Shown one piece after another: positions 9,582 to 20,880 of a DNA stretch of 64,000 bases. Location: positions 17,710,465 to 17,774,464 of the forward strand of contig CM042985.1 in assembly GCA_023678885.1 (NCBI GenBank), written 5' to 3'. The position numbers and the translations under genes are program-made. Source of the DNA: Pogostemon cablin. Lineage: Eukaryota > Streptophyta > Magnoliopsida > Lamiales > Lamiaceae. The notes below the pieces were generated by a model. It searched no databases and was not told the origin of the DNA. It worked only from the letters and a program-made list of their open reading frames with translations. Each line of letters begins with the position of its first letter. The first letter of the stretch is position 1.

Positions 9582-11421
9582 TGATGCGCTTTTTCTTTGC
9601 ACACAAAATTAATCCCAAAGTATTAAGCAAGCATCGAACCCAAAGTGCGGCGTATTATCAATTTAATTATTTACTAAATTAATTAAGACAAGATGACAAT
9701 AAGATTTGAGATTTCATTATTAAACTACTAAAAAAGTAATTAAAATAGCAAATAAAATAAAATATCAGTCGAATAATACGAAAGTGGATCAAGTAGTAGA
9801 ATAGGTAGCCCTATGATTATCCAGTTTCACGCATTAGTATTAAGGATATCAATTGCATCTTAAGCAAGCATCAAACCCAAATGATGGCATATTATCAATT
9901 TAATTATTTACTAAATTAATTAAGATAAGATGGCAATAAGATTTGATATTTAATTATTAAACTACTAAAAAAGTAATTAAAATAGCAAATAAATAAAATA
10001 TCACTCGAAGAATACGAAAGTGGATCAAGTAGGAGAATAGGTAGCCCAAGGATAATCCAATTTCACGCATTAAATTCCCTTCCGTGTATTGATGTCCGAC
10101 TCTGCCTAATGGAATATGGACGCATCACTAAACCATGTAAATCTACTCTATAGACACAAGTAAATATGCGTGTAACACGTGTGAATAACCTCGGAGCAAG
10201 AGACGTAATTTCACCCCCCCTTTCTAGGTACTATCAGTATCAATTATTTCCCACGTCTGGAACCTAACGCGATATGATCTCCCTTTATAGGTACTATAAA
10301 ATTACCCTCTTTATCCTGCTTACTAACTCGAACTCAATTTAATTAATAATCATTCATTGTGATAGTTCTAATGAAGCTTCGGAGTTCCCTCACTTAGAAT
10401 TATAACATATAATCTTGTTCAGCGGTAAACACACTCAATCTACAACCATGATATATATTCAGACTCTATATACCAATTAAAAATGCACAAGACGATCGTG
10501 AATATGGATTAATAAAGCAGATCATATATAAAATAAATTCACAAGTAGTGTTGTACGGAGTTTACATACGAAAGTTCAATTAATTCGTAAAAACCTTCAC
10601 AATCTTATTTCTTTCAAAAAGGCTCTAGCCCATGATGTTACGAAGAACAATCATGGGTGTTGGATAGATCTTATCTGGATGTCTGGAAAATTACAAGATA
10701 AATTAGGAAATGAAATAAACCCTAGATGTCGCATCGTCGCGTCCTTCTCCATCTTGAATTCTCCTCTTGATTCCACTGACGAATATTCAAAGTGATGGAT
10801 GGATGAAAGATTGGATGTGGATGATGGTTGGGGGGTGATCCCCCATTGGAGGATGTAGTATGATTGTGTTGTGTTGTTCTCCAATCCAATTCTCTACCTC
10901 CTCTCTTGGTGTGATCCACATCCCCTTTTATATTTTTAAGCTCTCCTTATGGACCTAGGAAGGGCTTTTTCTTGGAAAGCATGAAAATTCACGAATAGGG
11001 GCTAAAAATCCCAATTTTGTGCTGTTCAGGCATCTGGTCGAACTACAGTGCGCAGTCTAACCGTTTCGCGTATAACTTCCATATACGAATTCCGATTTGA
11101 GTAATTCTAATGCCCACGTTGTCCTCTCTTCCTTAGCTTTCTGTCCATATAAAGAACTCACAAAAATCCAAGATTTGAAGGTATAACAAGCCCTGAAAAT
11201 AACACAGTCATTCTGTTTGGCACAGCTCGCGCGACGTCACCATCTTGATCATAACTTTCTCGTTTGGATCCTAAAACACAATAAAACACAATAAAACACC
11301 TCAAGTGCACCTTTTTCTCAAATATTTTGAATATAAGACCCTTGTGCTAATATATGACAACAATATCAATAAAAAAGATGTTCAATTGGACACTAAAACA
11401 CGCTAATTTCCACTCTCATCA
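9582..11421 (-). mobile_element. Solo Gy-B LTR in Co-1 LTR
   Basis: A 1840-bp LTR reads TGATGCGCTTT...CTCTCATCA on the + strand, with no internal region on either side. It matches the Gy-B LTRs of B1 and B3 in reverse orientation over its length, including the TCTCGGAGCAAG/TATGATCTCC blocks. The flanks are CTAAT and CTGAT, a duplication with one difference. A partial internal duplication of about 200 bp (9620-9830 and 9860-10060) marks it as old or rearranged. Confidence 0.8.
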
Positions 11422-11597
11422 CTGATCTACGGGTTCGGGCCGGGCTCAACCCAAAATTTTGTATTCAATTCAAAATTCAAAAATGAAAGGGTGCAATCCT
11501 GGCCGTCAGATCTTGATTTTATCAAGAGACGCGATCAGACGATCCTGAATGATCTGAGATATCTTTTCATTAAAGGGAACCACACCTCTTCACTTAT

Positions 11598-11605
11598 TAT
11601 AAATA
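11598..11605 (+). promoter_or_regulatory. TATA box of Co-1 LTR
   Basis: TATAAATA is followed by a C-rich stretch, in the downstream part of the Co-1 LTR and after the GC-rich repeat zone. This is the usual place for the U3/R promoter of a plant copia LTR. It is inferred from position and motif only. Confidence 0.6.
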
Positions 11606-11920
11606 GACCCCCAAGATCATTTGAAACATTCATTCCAATCCTGCATTCCAATCTTGCATATTACATTCTAGTCCATTAGTTCTAGAATTATTCTACCCAA
11701 GTCTGAAAGTTCTAAAATATTAGTTCGTTCGCCAATAATTTTGGGCTCGTTGTGCTACAAGTCCAAAATTCAAAGTTGTATCTTGGAGGCGATTGCTATA
11801 GTCCGTAAGTACCTGAAGTACGGAGCAATTTCGTCTTATGGAGAAAGAGTGTAACTCTAGACTTGACTTTACCAAAAGTAATCCATAAGCCGTTTTAAAT
11901 ACTACCCCATATTCCCAACA

Positions 11921-12778
11921 ATACATTCATATTAAATTAGAAATATTTCTTTGAAAACTACATTAGTGGTTGTATGCATGTGACGATGTCGAAATAAATC
12001 TTATACGGGTAGTTCCTTATCAATATTTTGTCGATGTTTTGATAAATGCAGAATTTTGACACAGTATAGCACATCCCAACCTTAATGATAGGTTTAAACT
12101 ACTTAAAAAAATTCCTGCGGATAGACGCCTGAATTTTTGTCCACTAATAATTAACGATAAATTTAACATTAGACATATAATTAAAAGTAAAAATGAAATT
12201 ATAAGAAATTCAAATAAAATTTGAGAGTGAACTATTTGTAACAAAAATATTTTTATTACCTGAGTGTCCATCAAGATGAGATCCATGTTGTTTTTTTAAT
12301 CTTTATTGATTTGTCGTATACAAATCAAGAATTAACCACTTTAACTTTAACATAACATGTTTCTTTCTCTAGAGAAACAACCGACAGAGGGGAAAATCTT
12401 GATTCTATAATGGATAGATAATCATCAATGAACATATAATTTTTCAGGGCAAGAATACAATATGTGACAGGTTCGTTATTGACATTTTGATTTGATTTAT
12501 AAAATGATAACATTTATTATTTTTTTAGTATTTAAGAGAATGATTAAGATATAATTCAATTTTAATTAATTCATTCTACTCAATCTAAAGATATCTATAC
12601 CACAAATTTTTATTTATTTATTTTTTATGTGGATAGACTCTCCATTCACTTTGTTAAGGAGAATTTTTATAGCACTTTCCGTTCTATTTTGTTTTTTTAA
12701 TCTTTTATTTCTATTTTTTATTTTAATTTTTACCCTCTTCCACTCTCTTTCTCTTCCATCTCTCTTTCAGTATGCTTC
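11921..12778. other. Unassigned AT-rich DNA
   Basis: About 860 bp between the Co-1 LTR and the old Z LTR. The short reading frames have no recognisable family. No repeat termini or RNA genes are seen. Confidence 0.5.
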
Positions 12779-13444
12779 TGATCGGTGTTATTTTTATCTA
12801 AATTTTAGTATCTTTTTATTATGAATTTTCATTTATTTTTATTTATTTTGTATAACTATTGGTGGTATTTTATGTTCATATGGAGATTATGCTTTAAAAT
12901 GATAAATGTGTGATTTTCATGTTTAAGTGCCTTAAAATACGCGATATATATAAATATTTAGAAAATTGGTACTTTGGTGGAATTTGTGTGATTTTCAGAA
13001 AAATTGATTCTAGACGAGACGAGGAAGATGTAAAAAAAATAGTGCTCAATTCGGAGTTGAAACGAGAGAGAACGAACTAAAACAAAATTACTAAAAACTG
13101 CACCAACTCGACCCGATGTCCGAGCTCGACCCGAGCTCTGATTACGAGCTCGATCCGAGGCCCGAACTCGATCCAAGTTCAGTCAAAAGTCATATATTTT
13201 ATTAGCACGTGTTCTAGAAGCTTTCAGGGTGTATAAATACATGTTTTGATCACAAATTACGGGAGGAATTATTCTAAATTAGATTCCACACATACTTGGC
13301 ACCTAAATTCACACACATTCATCTCCATCTCTTCCATCCTTCACTTCATCCATCCTATCCACTTGATTTACTTAAATCCATCCACAATTCCATCATTCAC
13401 CAATCTAAGAGGGGAAGATCATCAAGTAGTGAAGATTAGAGCAT
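12779..13444 (+). repeat. Z: old, decayed Gy-A-like LTR, left piece
   Basis: It begins TGATCGGTGTTATTTTTATC, which aligns with the Gy-A LTR start TGATGAGTGATATTTTCACC, and keeps the order GC-rich array, TATAAATA (13232-13239), then Ser/His-codon-like TCCATC repeats. It is much more diverged than any other Gy-A copy. B2 cuts it at 13445, with AGCAT (13440-13444) repeated at 50985-50989, so Z continues there. Confidence 0.65.
13107..13177 (+). promoter_or_regulatory. U3 GC-rich motif array of Z
   Basis: Repeated GAGCTCGACCCGAG / GAGCTCGATCCGAG units end about 55 bp upstream of the TATA box at 13232. Position and style match the arrays in Gy-A and Gy-B LTRs, but the motif sequence differs. Confidence 0.5.
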
Positions 13445-13759
13445 TGATGAGCGTTTTCTCAATAGACAATATTAATCCCCAAGTGTAAAGGATGCTATTG
13501 TAACTTTGATAAACAACTAATTGTTTATCGAATCCAAAGGATGTATTATTATTAATTTAATAATATTCTAACTTACTATGACTATTATGGCAAAATAATT
13601 ATATGATTAAGTAACCAATAACTAAATAATTAAAAGAATAATTAAAATAAATAAGTAGTAAAGATCAAACAAAAGTGAATAAGTGAGAACTTGATGAGTG
13701 TTTTCTCAACACACAATATTAATCCCCTAGTGTAAAGGATGCTATTGTAGCTTTGATAA
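13445..13759 (-). repeat. B2 3' LTR, terminal piece with a duplicated terminus
   Basis: The LTR terminus TGATGAGCGTTTTCTCAA at 13445 occurs again as TGATGAGTGTTTTCTCAA at 13692, each followed by the same AATATTAATCCCC..GTGTAAAGGATGC text. The second copy is preceded by AGAACT, as at the primer-site junctions of B1 and B3. This points to recombination within or between Gy-B copies. Confidence 0.65.
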
Positions 13760-15354
13760 TGATTAGTTGTAATATAGTGGGTATGACCAATTAAAGAAAT
13801 TATCGAACCACAGGGAGGAACGTGCTAGAGTTTAAGCGATCTCAAGTTTATCGTGATTTTATAAGGACGACGGAAGAGAGGATATGATGCAAATAAACGC
13901 AATTACACTAATGAAAGAAATAAAGATAAAATGAATGCAAAGATAAAAGGGTTCCAAATGATGCAAGGATGAGATTAACAACAATCATGGCATAGATAAT
14001 TAAGTAATCATGCAATTAATTCTAATCTCTCATGGACAAGGTATAGAAGCGATCACTAATTCTACCTAAACTCTCTCTCGAGATGGATAGGATGTAGGCC
14101 CTCAACAAGACTCCCAAAAGCACATAGGATTGAGACCATAGCAAACACCTCCCACTAGGTACTAATTACTCTATGAGTTCCCTAATTAGGTACTAAATCA
14201 TAGGCAATATTCCCTTTTAAGGTACTATGAATTTACTAATGGCTTGGTTCTCCTCACCTAATCAACCAATCTCTAGATTAAGCTAATCAAATGTTCTATC
14301 AAAGGGTTCTAAATCTAGAAGGATGTCTCTATCTCATTCTAAATTAATGCACATGAAGTGTATGATGAAATGATTCAATGAACTATCCTAAACACATAAT
14401 TGATTTCTCAATCTAATCACATGCCCATGACAATTAATCACACAAATCATCATATACATCAAGCAATCAACAATCAATGATAGAAATAACACAAAGCCCA
14501 TTCAAGATTAAAATTAATTTGTATAAAAACTAAATTATCCAACACCAATCATGGAGCTAATCTCACAAAGGAGATTAGCCTCTCATAGTTACAAGAAATT
14601 CAACATAGACATTAAAATCCTTACAAACCATGATCAATCTATAAAGAAATGCACAAAAATTAGAATTAGATTCCCCCTTTAAAGTGCTTTAATGGAGATC
14701 TCTTTCTTCTTCTTGTGATCTCACTCTACCTTGATTCCTTGATCACTTGGATGGTGGATTTGATGGAGGGGATCAAGTGTAGATGGGTGGATAAAGAATG
14801 GATGAAGATAAAGGTGAAAAATGGAGGAAATGGTGTGTGATCTATGTGAACAGTCGAAACCCTGGCCAAAATCTGATCCAAAATTGAAGTATTGGGTATT
14901 TATACCCCTTGGGAAGCTTCTAGAAGGATTCTGATTTTTTTATAGAATTTACACCTACACGGCTCGTGCTCTGCACACGGCCACAGACCCGTATTTCTGC
15001 ACTGGACACGGCTCGTGCTCTGCACACGGTCACAGGCCCGTGTTGTATAATCTGGTGTCTGACAACGGCTTTTGTTACAGGCCCGTGTTTGGTACACGGC
15101 CCGTGTTTCTACACTGGACACGGATCGTGTTTCCGGGCTCGGCTGGCCATGTTGTGCTGTCTGCTTCACTGTTTTGGCTCGTTCTTCCTCGTTTCAACTC
15201 CGAATTGAGATCCACTTTTTCCTATGCCTTCCTCATTCACACACATTTCAATAAAAACACAAAACACAATCAAATAACACATAAAATACGGATAAAAATA
15301 TACGAAAAGACACATAAATAGATACTAAAATCTAGGTGAAAATATCACTCATCA
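13760..15354 (-). mobile_element. Solo Gy-A LTR inside the B2 LTR
   Basis: TGATTAG...ACTCATCA on the + strand, 1595 bp, is a Gy-A LTR in reverse orientation. It contains the palindromic ACACGGCCCGTGT-type array at about 14955-15150 and a TATA box near 14895 (reverse strand). The flanks GATAA and CTCAC do not match, and about 350 bp of B2 LTR expected here is missing. This fits recombination between two copies rather than simple solo-LTR formation. Confidence 0.8.
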
Positions 15355-16487
15355 CTCACCCCCTATCTAGGTACTATCAGTATCAATTATTTCCCATGCA
15401 CCAAGTGCTCTAACCTGATATGATCTCCCTTTATAGGTACTATGAAGTTATACTCTTTATCCTACTTACTAACCCGAATACGATTCAATTGACAAGTATT
15501 TATATAAGATAGTTCTATTGAGACTTCAGAATCCCTTCACTTAGAATTATAACATAGAATGCTGCTCAGCAGTGAACGCACTCAATCAATAATCAAGATA
15601 TATATTCAGACTCTACATAACAATTAATGATGCACAAAAAAACTCTGAGTATGAATTTAAAACGCATAATCTTATATAAAATAAACCACAAGTAGTGTTG
15701 TACGAAGTATAAACATGGAAGTTCAATTAACTTATAAAACCTTCCAAAGCGGTTCTAGCCCATGATTGATCAAAAAACAATCATGGTGGTTGGATAGATC
15801 ATACCCATAGTCTTGAAAATTACAAGATAAATTATGATACGAAGTAAACCTAGATGCGGGAGCCATCACGTCTCTCTCTATCTTGAATCTTTATTTGGTT
15901 CTCACTTGATTCGATAGACGAATCTCTCTTCACAGCTCCGTGGATGGTGGTAGGGTTTCAGATGTTGTGTAGAATGAAAGTGGTGAATGGCTATCTTTTC
16001 CCTTGCGTAGGGTCTTCCTTACATATTTATGAGCTCTCCTTACAGATGTAGGATGGGCTTTTTGAGCGAAAATATACACTGAAGGTGTAAAAATATAGAT
16101 CTGGACGTGTCTAGTGTATCAGTTCGACCAAAGGCCTTGGTCGAACCAGTCGAACCACAGGTCGAATTAACTTGTAAAATAATGGCAGGTCCTCAATTCA
16201 ACCTGAATAGGAGGTCAAATTAGAAGCTTTCTAGTCGAACTGCAACTGCAAAAACTTATGCTTCAGGTTCGACCACGGTTCCACCAAATAGCATGGTCAA
16301 ACCACATTGTCGTGGTCGAACCACACTCTTGACAACTTTCCGACGCCTGGTTCAACAGGGATGCTAGTCGAACCATTCTCTGCTTCATCGAACCGCCTCC
16401 CTGAATGGTCGAATTGGGCATCTTCAGCACCCTTTCCCCGGTTCCAATCACTTCTATCCCATTTTTCTTCGAAAATCCACTCAAATG
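15355..16487 (-). repeat. B2 3' LTR, middle piece
   Basis: It matches the other B2 LTR (about 49720-50870) closely. It includes a TTCGACC/GGTCGAACC motif array at about 16125-16400 and a TATA-like element near 16025 on the reverse strand. Co-K interrupts it at 16488, and it resumes at 39738. Confidence 0.8.
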
Positions 16488-17871
16488 TGTTGGATTGTAT
16501 ACTAAAAGTCTAGCTTTTTGTATGAACAATGCTATAATAATTTATTTGAAATGAGAATCATATAATCAAATGATTGTATCTTATAATTATTTATATGTCC
16601 GATGCAATAGTCCACTTACTTTATACTGTAGATAATATGTTGTGCGACAACACATGCAAGATCATATTATCGGTTTCCTTATAAAGTATAAAAAGATGCT
16701 TACAATCAAGATAGACGGGGACTCTCTATCAGGATGATTGTAGTGTGATTTGGCATTAGTTTGTGTTAACTATAGAATCACACTAGTACACTTTGTGTGT
16801 ATTGAGCAAGACCGCTTGAGATTATTCGACTTATACTGACTTATAGAAAAACTTGATCTCAGTCATTATGGATGTTCCTGCTCTTAATCCCTATACAATA
16901 ATCTCAACACGTAAGGCAGTATGTATTTCTTTGATTCATCAATAGGTGAGATTTACATGTAATTAAATCAATAAACTCGGTGAGTTGGGAAATAATGTTG
17001 TCTCTATGGTGTGCTGTTGATTGTAAAAGGAATCCATGTCCGATATAAGTTGATGATGTCCTTTTGAGGAGCTCGTGTGGTTTATCATGTAAACCCTGCA
17101 GGTGGATTTATTTCGGCATGATAATAAGGTTGAGTGGTACTACTCTTGGATGAGATATTAATTAATGGAGTTGTCACTACCTTAATTAATTAATGGGCAT
17201 TGTATATCTTAAACATGGGGAGACTGTCGGGCTCATAATAAGAAGGAGCCCATAACGTAATTATAGGATTAGAACGGTAGTGCAGTAACAATATTTTAGT
17301 GGTATATATTATAATTGTTGGACTTAAGTATAAGCTTTGGCTAAGCTTGGATACTTAAGTCCAATGGAGACCCAACTCTAATTTCTCCTCCTGGTCCCTG
17401 TTTTAGCCCATATATAAGTCATCTCAGCTGTTCTAACCCCAGATGAGGCATGCCTAACACGTGAAAAGGGTAAAAGGAATAGCAGATTGAGAAGATCAAT
17501 AAGATCGTCACCCACACAACATCGAGATTGGACTTGGGAATATAGCAGAAGACCGGAAGGTTATTTGCTGCTGCTGTCCATCAACTTGCACAATTTTTAG
17601 GAAATCATACAGACCTTAGAACTGAGCGTGTAATACACCATTGGAAAGCCACTGAAGAGAGGATCATTTTGGTTTGTAGATCACTCAAATCAGAGATCAG
17701 ACGAGAGAGTTATGGTCAAAAATGAGGATGCGTAGACTGCCGGTGAGAATTCATCTTCTCCAACTTACTCTGGTGAAAGGTAATACGTTTCTTATTTTCA
17801 TGCTTCCGCTGACTGTTAAAAATGTATGAAATCCTAACTATTCACATTAACCAAATGATCGAACACCAACA
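16488..17871 (+). repeat. Co-K 5' LTR
   Basis: 1384 bp, TGTTGGATTG...ACACCAACA. TATATAAG at 17411-17418 is the probable TATA box, also present in the 3' LTR at 39271. The two LTRs differ by scattered substitutions, so the element is older than the A2 it contains. Confidence 0.87.
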
Positions 17872-17873
17872 AT

Positions 17874-17885
17874 TGGTATCAGAGC
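17874..17885 (+). other. Primer binding site, initiator tRNA-Met
   Basis: TGGTATCAGAGC, two bases after the LTR, is the standard copia primer site. Confidence 0.9.
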
Positions 17886-18089
17886 TTCAGTTTGATGGTG
17901 AAGCATGACACGTTAGGCTAGGGTTTATGTGATTATGTAATTTAATTTTGAATTAGAATCGCATAAGAATTAGGGTTTTGGTGTTATTGCATAATCTATG
18001 TATATCCCTATGTGAAATTCTATATCGTGTATTGTTGATGGTGATTGAATAGCGATGAAATTGATTGTCAATATCATGATCGTGAATAT

Positions 18090-18800
18090 GCCTGGAAACG
18101 ACGATGAGCGCTCGTTTGCCAAAGCCCGCTGGCAGAATTGAAAGTGGAATTGGGAGAAGGGATTGCTGGGTGGCTTGGCATGTAGGAAATCATGCGGCCT
18201 GGCGGACACATCGCACGGAGATGGGCAGCACCGGGCGTGGTGCTCGATGAAGCACCCGATTGTGTGCAGAAGGTGAGCGTGCTAAGTAAGAAACTGAAAT
18301 GGTAGGTGAGCGGAAGGCCAGACATAGCACCCGGTGGCACACTCGATGTGGTGCTTAGTTGCGGTAGAAACCAGGAGAGACGCTCGGTTGTGGTAGAAAT
18401 AGAGTGTGGTGCTTATTTTCATCACACGAAGGCAGGCAGACCAAACGGGCATGTTGAAGCGGAACCAGGCAGACTGCCGGGCATCAGACCAAGCACAATG
18501 CTTGCTGGGAGATGCTTGCCGTGCACAGCATCGTGCATAGCGCGCGGTGGTGTGCGTGGTTTCATTCTAAGAAACCATACGGAGCACCCGATGGCATTCT
18601 CGGAAGGGCGCGTGGTGGTGTGCGTGGTTTTGTGCTGAGAAACCAAGCAGAGCGCCCGACGGCGTGCTCGGAGGGGCACGTGGTGGTATGTGTGTTTTCA
18701 TGTTGGAATCCAGGCAAAGCGCCCAACACGAGCGATGATGGCGGTGATCGGTGGCAGTCTTCACGGTGACGGCAATGACATCCGAGGGATTCTGATCGAT
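18090..18800 (+). repeat. GC-rich repetitive leader of Co-K
   Basis: About 700 bp of unusually GC-rich DNA between the primer site and pol. Three clear tandem units of 68 bp begin at 18546, 18614 and 18682 with GGTGGTGTGCGTGG or a variant. More degenerate GCGCCCG / GCACCCG units lie upstream. The open frames here (for example 18306-18638) show no family features and exist on both strands, as expected from base composition, so I do not call a gene. Confidence 0.65.
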
Positions 18801-18894
18801 GGTGGCCTGTGGTGATAGACGTCTTAGGGCACAAGTAATCCTACTTGTTGTGTAAGGCATCAGTTTAATCGCTGGAGTATTGGACAAGACTTTC

Positions 18895-19650
18895 TTATTT
18901 AGTAGCGATTTAATTCGGGATATATAACTGCAATAATTGATTTGTCTATTATTGTTATATATGGTTGCATGTCAATATCAATGATTTTGATAATTTGGAC
19001 GATATCGATGGTCGATATAAATAGTTTTGAAATTTTAATAATCTGGAAGATTTTTTTGAAAATTTAATTATCTGGTCAATATCGATAATCTGATAATCTG
19101 GACGATATCAACAGTCGATATCGATGGTTTCGAAAATTTGATAACCTAAAATTTTTGAAAATTTAATAGTCTCTAAGTCTTTGCCGATATTCATTCTTGT
19201 AGCGAATAATCGAATTCGCTGATATATATAACTTTCGTAATTGATTTTATTATCTCATTAATGTTATATATGCTATGCATGTTCTCTGTGATATACTGCC
19301 TTATTTGCCGTAATAGGAGCATGCTAAGTTGTGTATTTTATTATGAATATTATATACATGTAAAAACCCTCAATGTTAAATAACTAAGTGGGAGAGGGGA
19401 TTGGTTAATAAATTCCCGCGGCCTCCATTATTGGTTTGTTAGCAATGTGAATAAACTTACGCGTCGGCATTAGAGCCTTCTTCCCCATCGAATGAGTTTA
19501 TTCATGGATTGCTGGAATAGGCTTCTTTAAATAATTATTGTTTGTAATGTGAAGCATATGAACTTGCGCGTTGGCTATAGTGTCTTTCTCCACATCGGAT
19601 GAGTTTATATGTGGTTCACTGGTACACTTATAATTGATGATCGTAGAAAG
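18895..19650 (+). repeat. AT-rich duplicated leader segments of Co-K
   Basis: Non-coding. A block with TATATAACT..GTTATATATG at about 18910-18970 recurs about 310 bp later (19220-19275), with GATATCGATGGTCGATAT repeats between them. A second duplication of about 110 bp, with CATCGAATGAGTTTATTCATGG and its variant, occupies 19440-19630. Confidence 0.5.
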
Positions 19651-20222
19651 TTATCCGAGCGCGTGTGTACTTCTCTATCTGTAAGGTACATAAGCTTGGG
19701 CCGTAGACTTGGGATCAAATAATGGTGTACACTTAGGTGAAAATAATATGTATCCTCCCCATCGAAATCACTGCTATTATTTGCATGGTTAAAAAGGAAC
19801 CGACTATTAATTATTTTATCATGAGGTTAGGTTGGCAAATGAAATTAATGTGTAAAACCTTTTCTTGTAAATATTCGGGTTTGTAAACATCCACACTATT
19901 GTGGCTTGCAAACTCACGGTGCTTGATATGTAGGTGAATTTTATTTTTATTATTTTGAGGGAATCAATATAAATGGATAAATTCCGAGATTTGATCGGTG
20001 TATTTATTTATGATTCTTTGAATTTTCAAAATGGTTTTATCTCTCTTATTGCTTACTAAAAGAAACATATTTTTGTCCAAAATTAGATGATTAGAAAAGA
20101 ATCTTGGTTTTAATTTTTACTGCTTAGGAAATAAAATGTGTTCTCACTAAGGATATTTATATGATGCCTATTAAAGTCTCTAGTAGAGAGGTGAGAGGTT
20201 CATAGAAATATGATGGCCTCAT

Positions 20223-20486
20223 GTGATTCTTCAGATACTTGAGAAAGTAATAAATGCAAGAGATCGTGGACAACTTGATGAATGGATTGGAAATGCTTGG
20301 AGTAGAAATAGAAGGGGAAACCTAAATCAATTTATCCTTCATAATTTGCCTGGATATTTTGAGCAAGTTCTTCCAGAAGTACGAGAGGTTTTATATGGTA
20401 GAGAACTTTTAACAAAATATGTGGCAAAGAAAAATAATTTTCATCAAGATGTGAACAAGGATAGTATCCCATTCACTAGTTGTTGA
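20223..20486 (+). CDS. Unrecognised small ORF in the Co-K internal region
   Basis: 87 codons, MILQILEKVINARDRG...PFTSC. The composition looks protein-like (mixed charged and hydrophobic residues, several Trp, segments such as LDEWIGNAW and NLPGYFEQVL) and, unlike the flanking DNA, it is open through this stretch. It lies where copia gag would be expected, but I see no gag landmarks and no zinc knuckle. It could be a fragment of a captured host gene, a diverged gag end, or chance. There is no promoter or start context to support it independently. Confidence 0.3.
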   Translation: MILQILEKVINARDRGQLDEWIGNAWSRNRRGNLNQFILHNLPGYFEQVLPEVREVLYGRELLTKYVAKKNNFHQDVNKDSIPFTSC

Positions 20487-20569
20487 AGCATGATTAGGGA
20501 TGGCATCTACTGAAACGTTGTGTGTAGATACCAGAATCACTAAATGTATGTAATTAAGTGATGATGAGA

Positions 20570-20880
20570 TTATTATAGACATGGGTAAAACTATGAGAGT
20601 AGTGGCTATTGCAGTGGGAGTTGTTTATTTATCTTACGATATGAATAAACGTTTGATTTTGAGAAATTGTCTTTAAGTACGTTTTTCATAGAAAGAATTT
20701 GATTTCAGTTTCTATGGATTTATGGATAGATACTCTATTTCATTTAAATGACTTGGTCATTATAATAAAGGATGGAGCTATTATCTGTTATGGTACGTTG
20801 GTAACAATTTGTACACTTTTAAATCATGTTTATCCCATGGATGCAACAAATAGTAATTAATAATGCGTCATCTAACCATA
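20570..20880 (+). pseudogene. Co-K pol fragment: protease / GAG-pre-integrase region
   Basis: From 20578 the translation gives DMGKTMRVVAIAVGVVYLSY, then NKRLILRNCL before a stop. Further on, in shifted frames, comes a YSISF..LVIIIKDGAIICYGTLV-like string. This is the copia segment after the protease that leads to the pre-integrase domain (RLILRNCLYVP in intact relatives). Several stops and frameshifts make it non-functional. It ends near 20880, where unrelated AT-rich DNA begins. Confidence 0.65.

Larger units (their letters stand above)
57..11920 (+). mobile_element. Co-1 copia 3' LTR, split by two gypsy insertions
   Basis: The LTR starts TGTTGGAA at 57 and ends TTCCCAACA at 11920, which are matching inverted termini. 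Its own sequence is 57-513, 9501-9581 and 11422-11920, about 1.04 kb once the insertions are removed. The A1 target-site duplication TCTAC at 509-513 and 9496-9500 proves that the first two pieces were once joined. The middle of the LTR is GC-rich and full of short CGGGTC / GGGCCGGG repeats, and both gypsy insertions landed there. It has a TATA box at 11598. The element that owns this LTR is mostly outside the window. Confidence 0.85.

Noticed and set aside
12020..12513. Minus-strand frames in the AT-rich interval
   Set aside because: Short, Ile/Leu/Ser-rich from AT-rich DNA, without recognisable family or start context.
18306..18887. Open frames on both strands in the GC-rich Co-K leader
   Set aside because: High GC content and 68-bp repeats give open frames by composition; no family features and no consistent frame.
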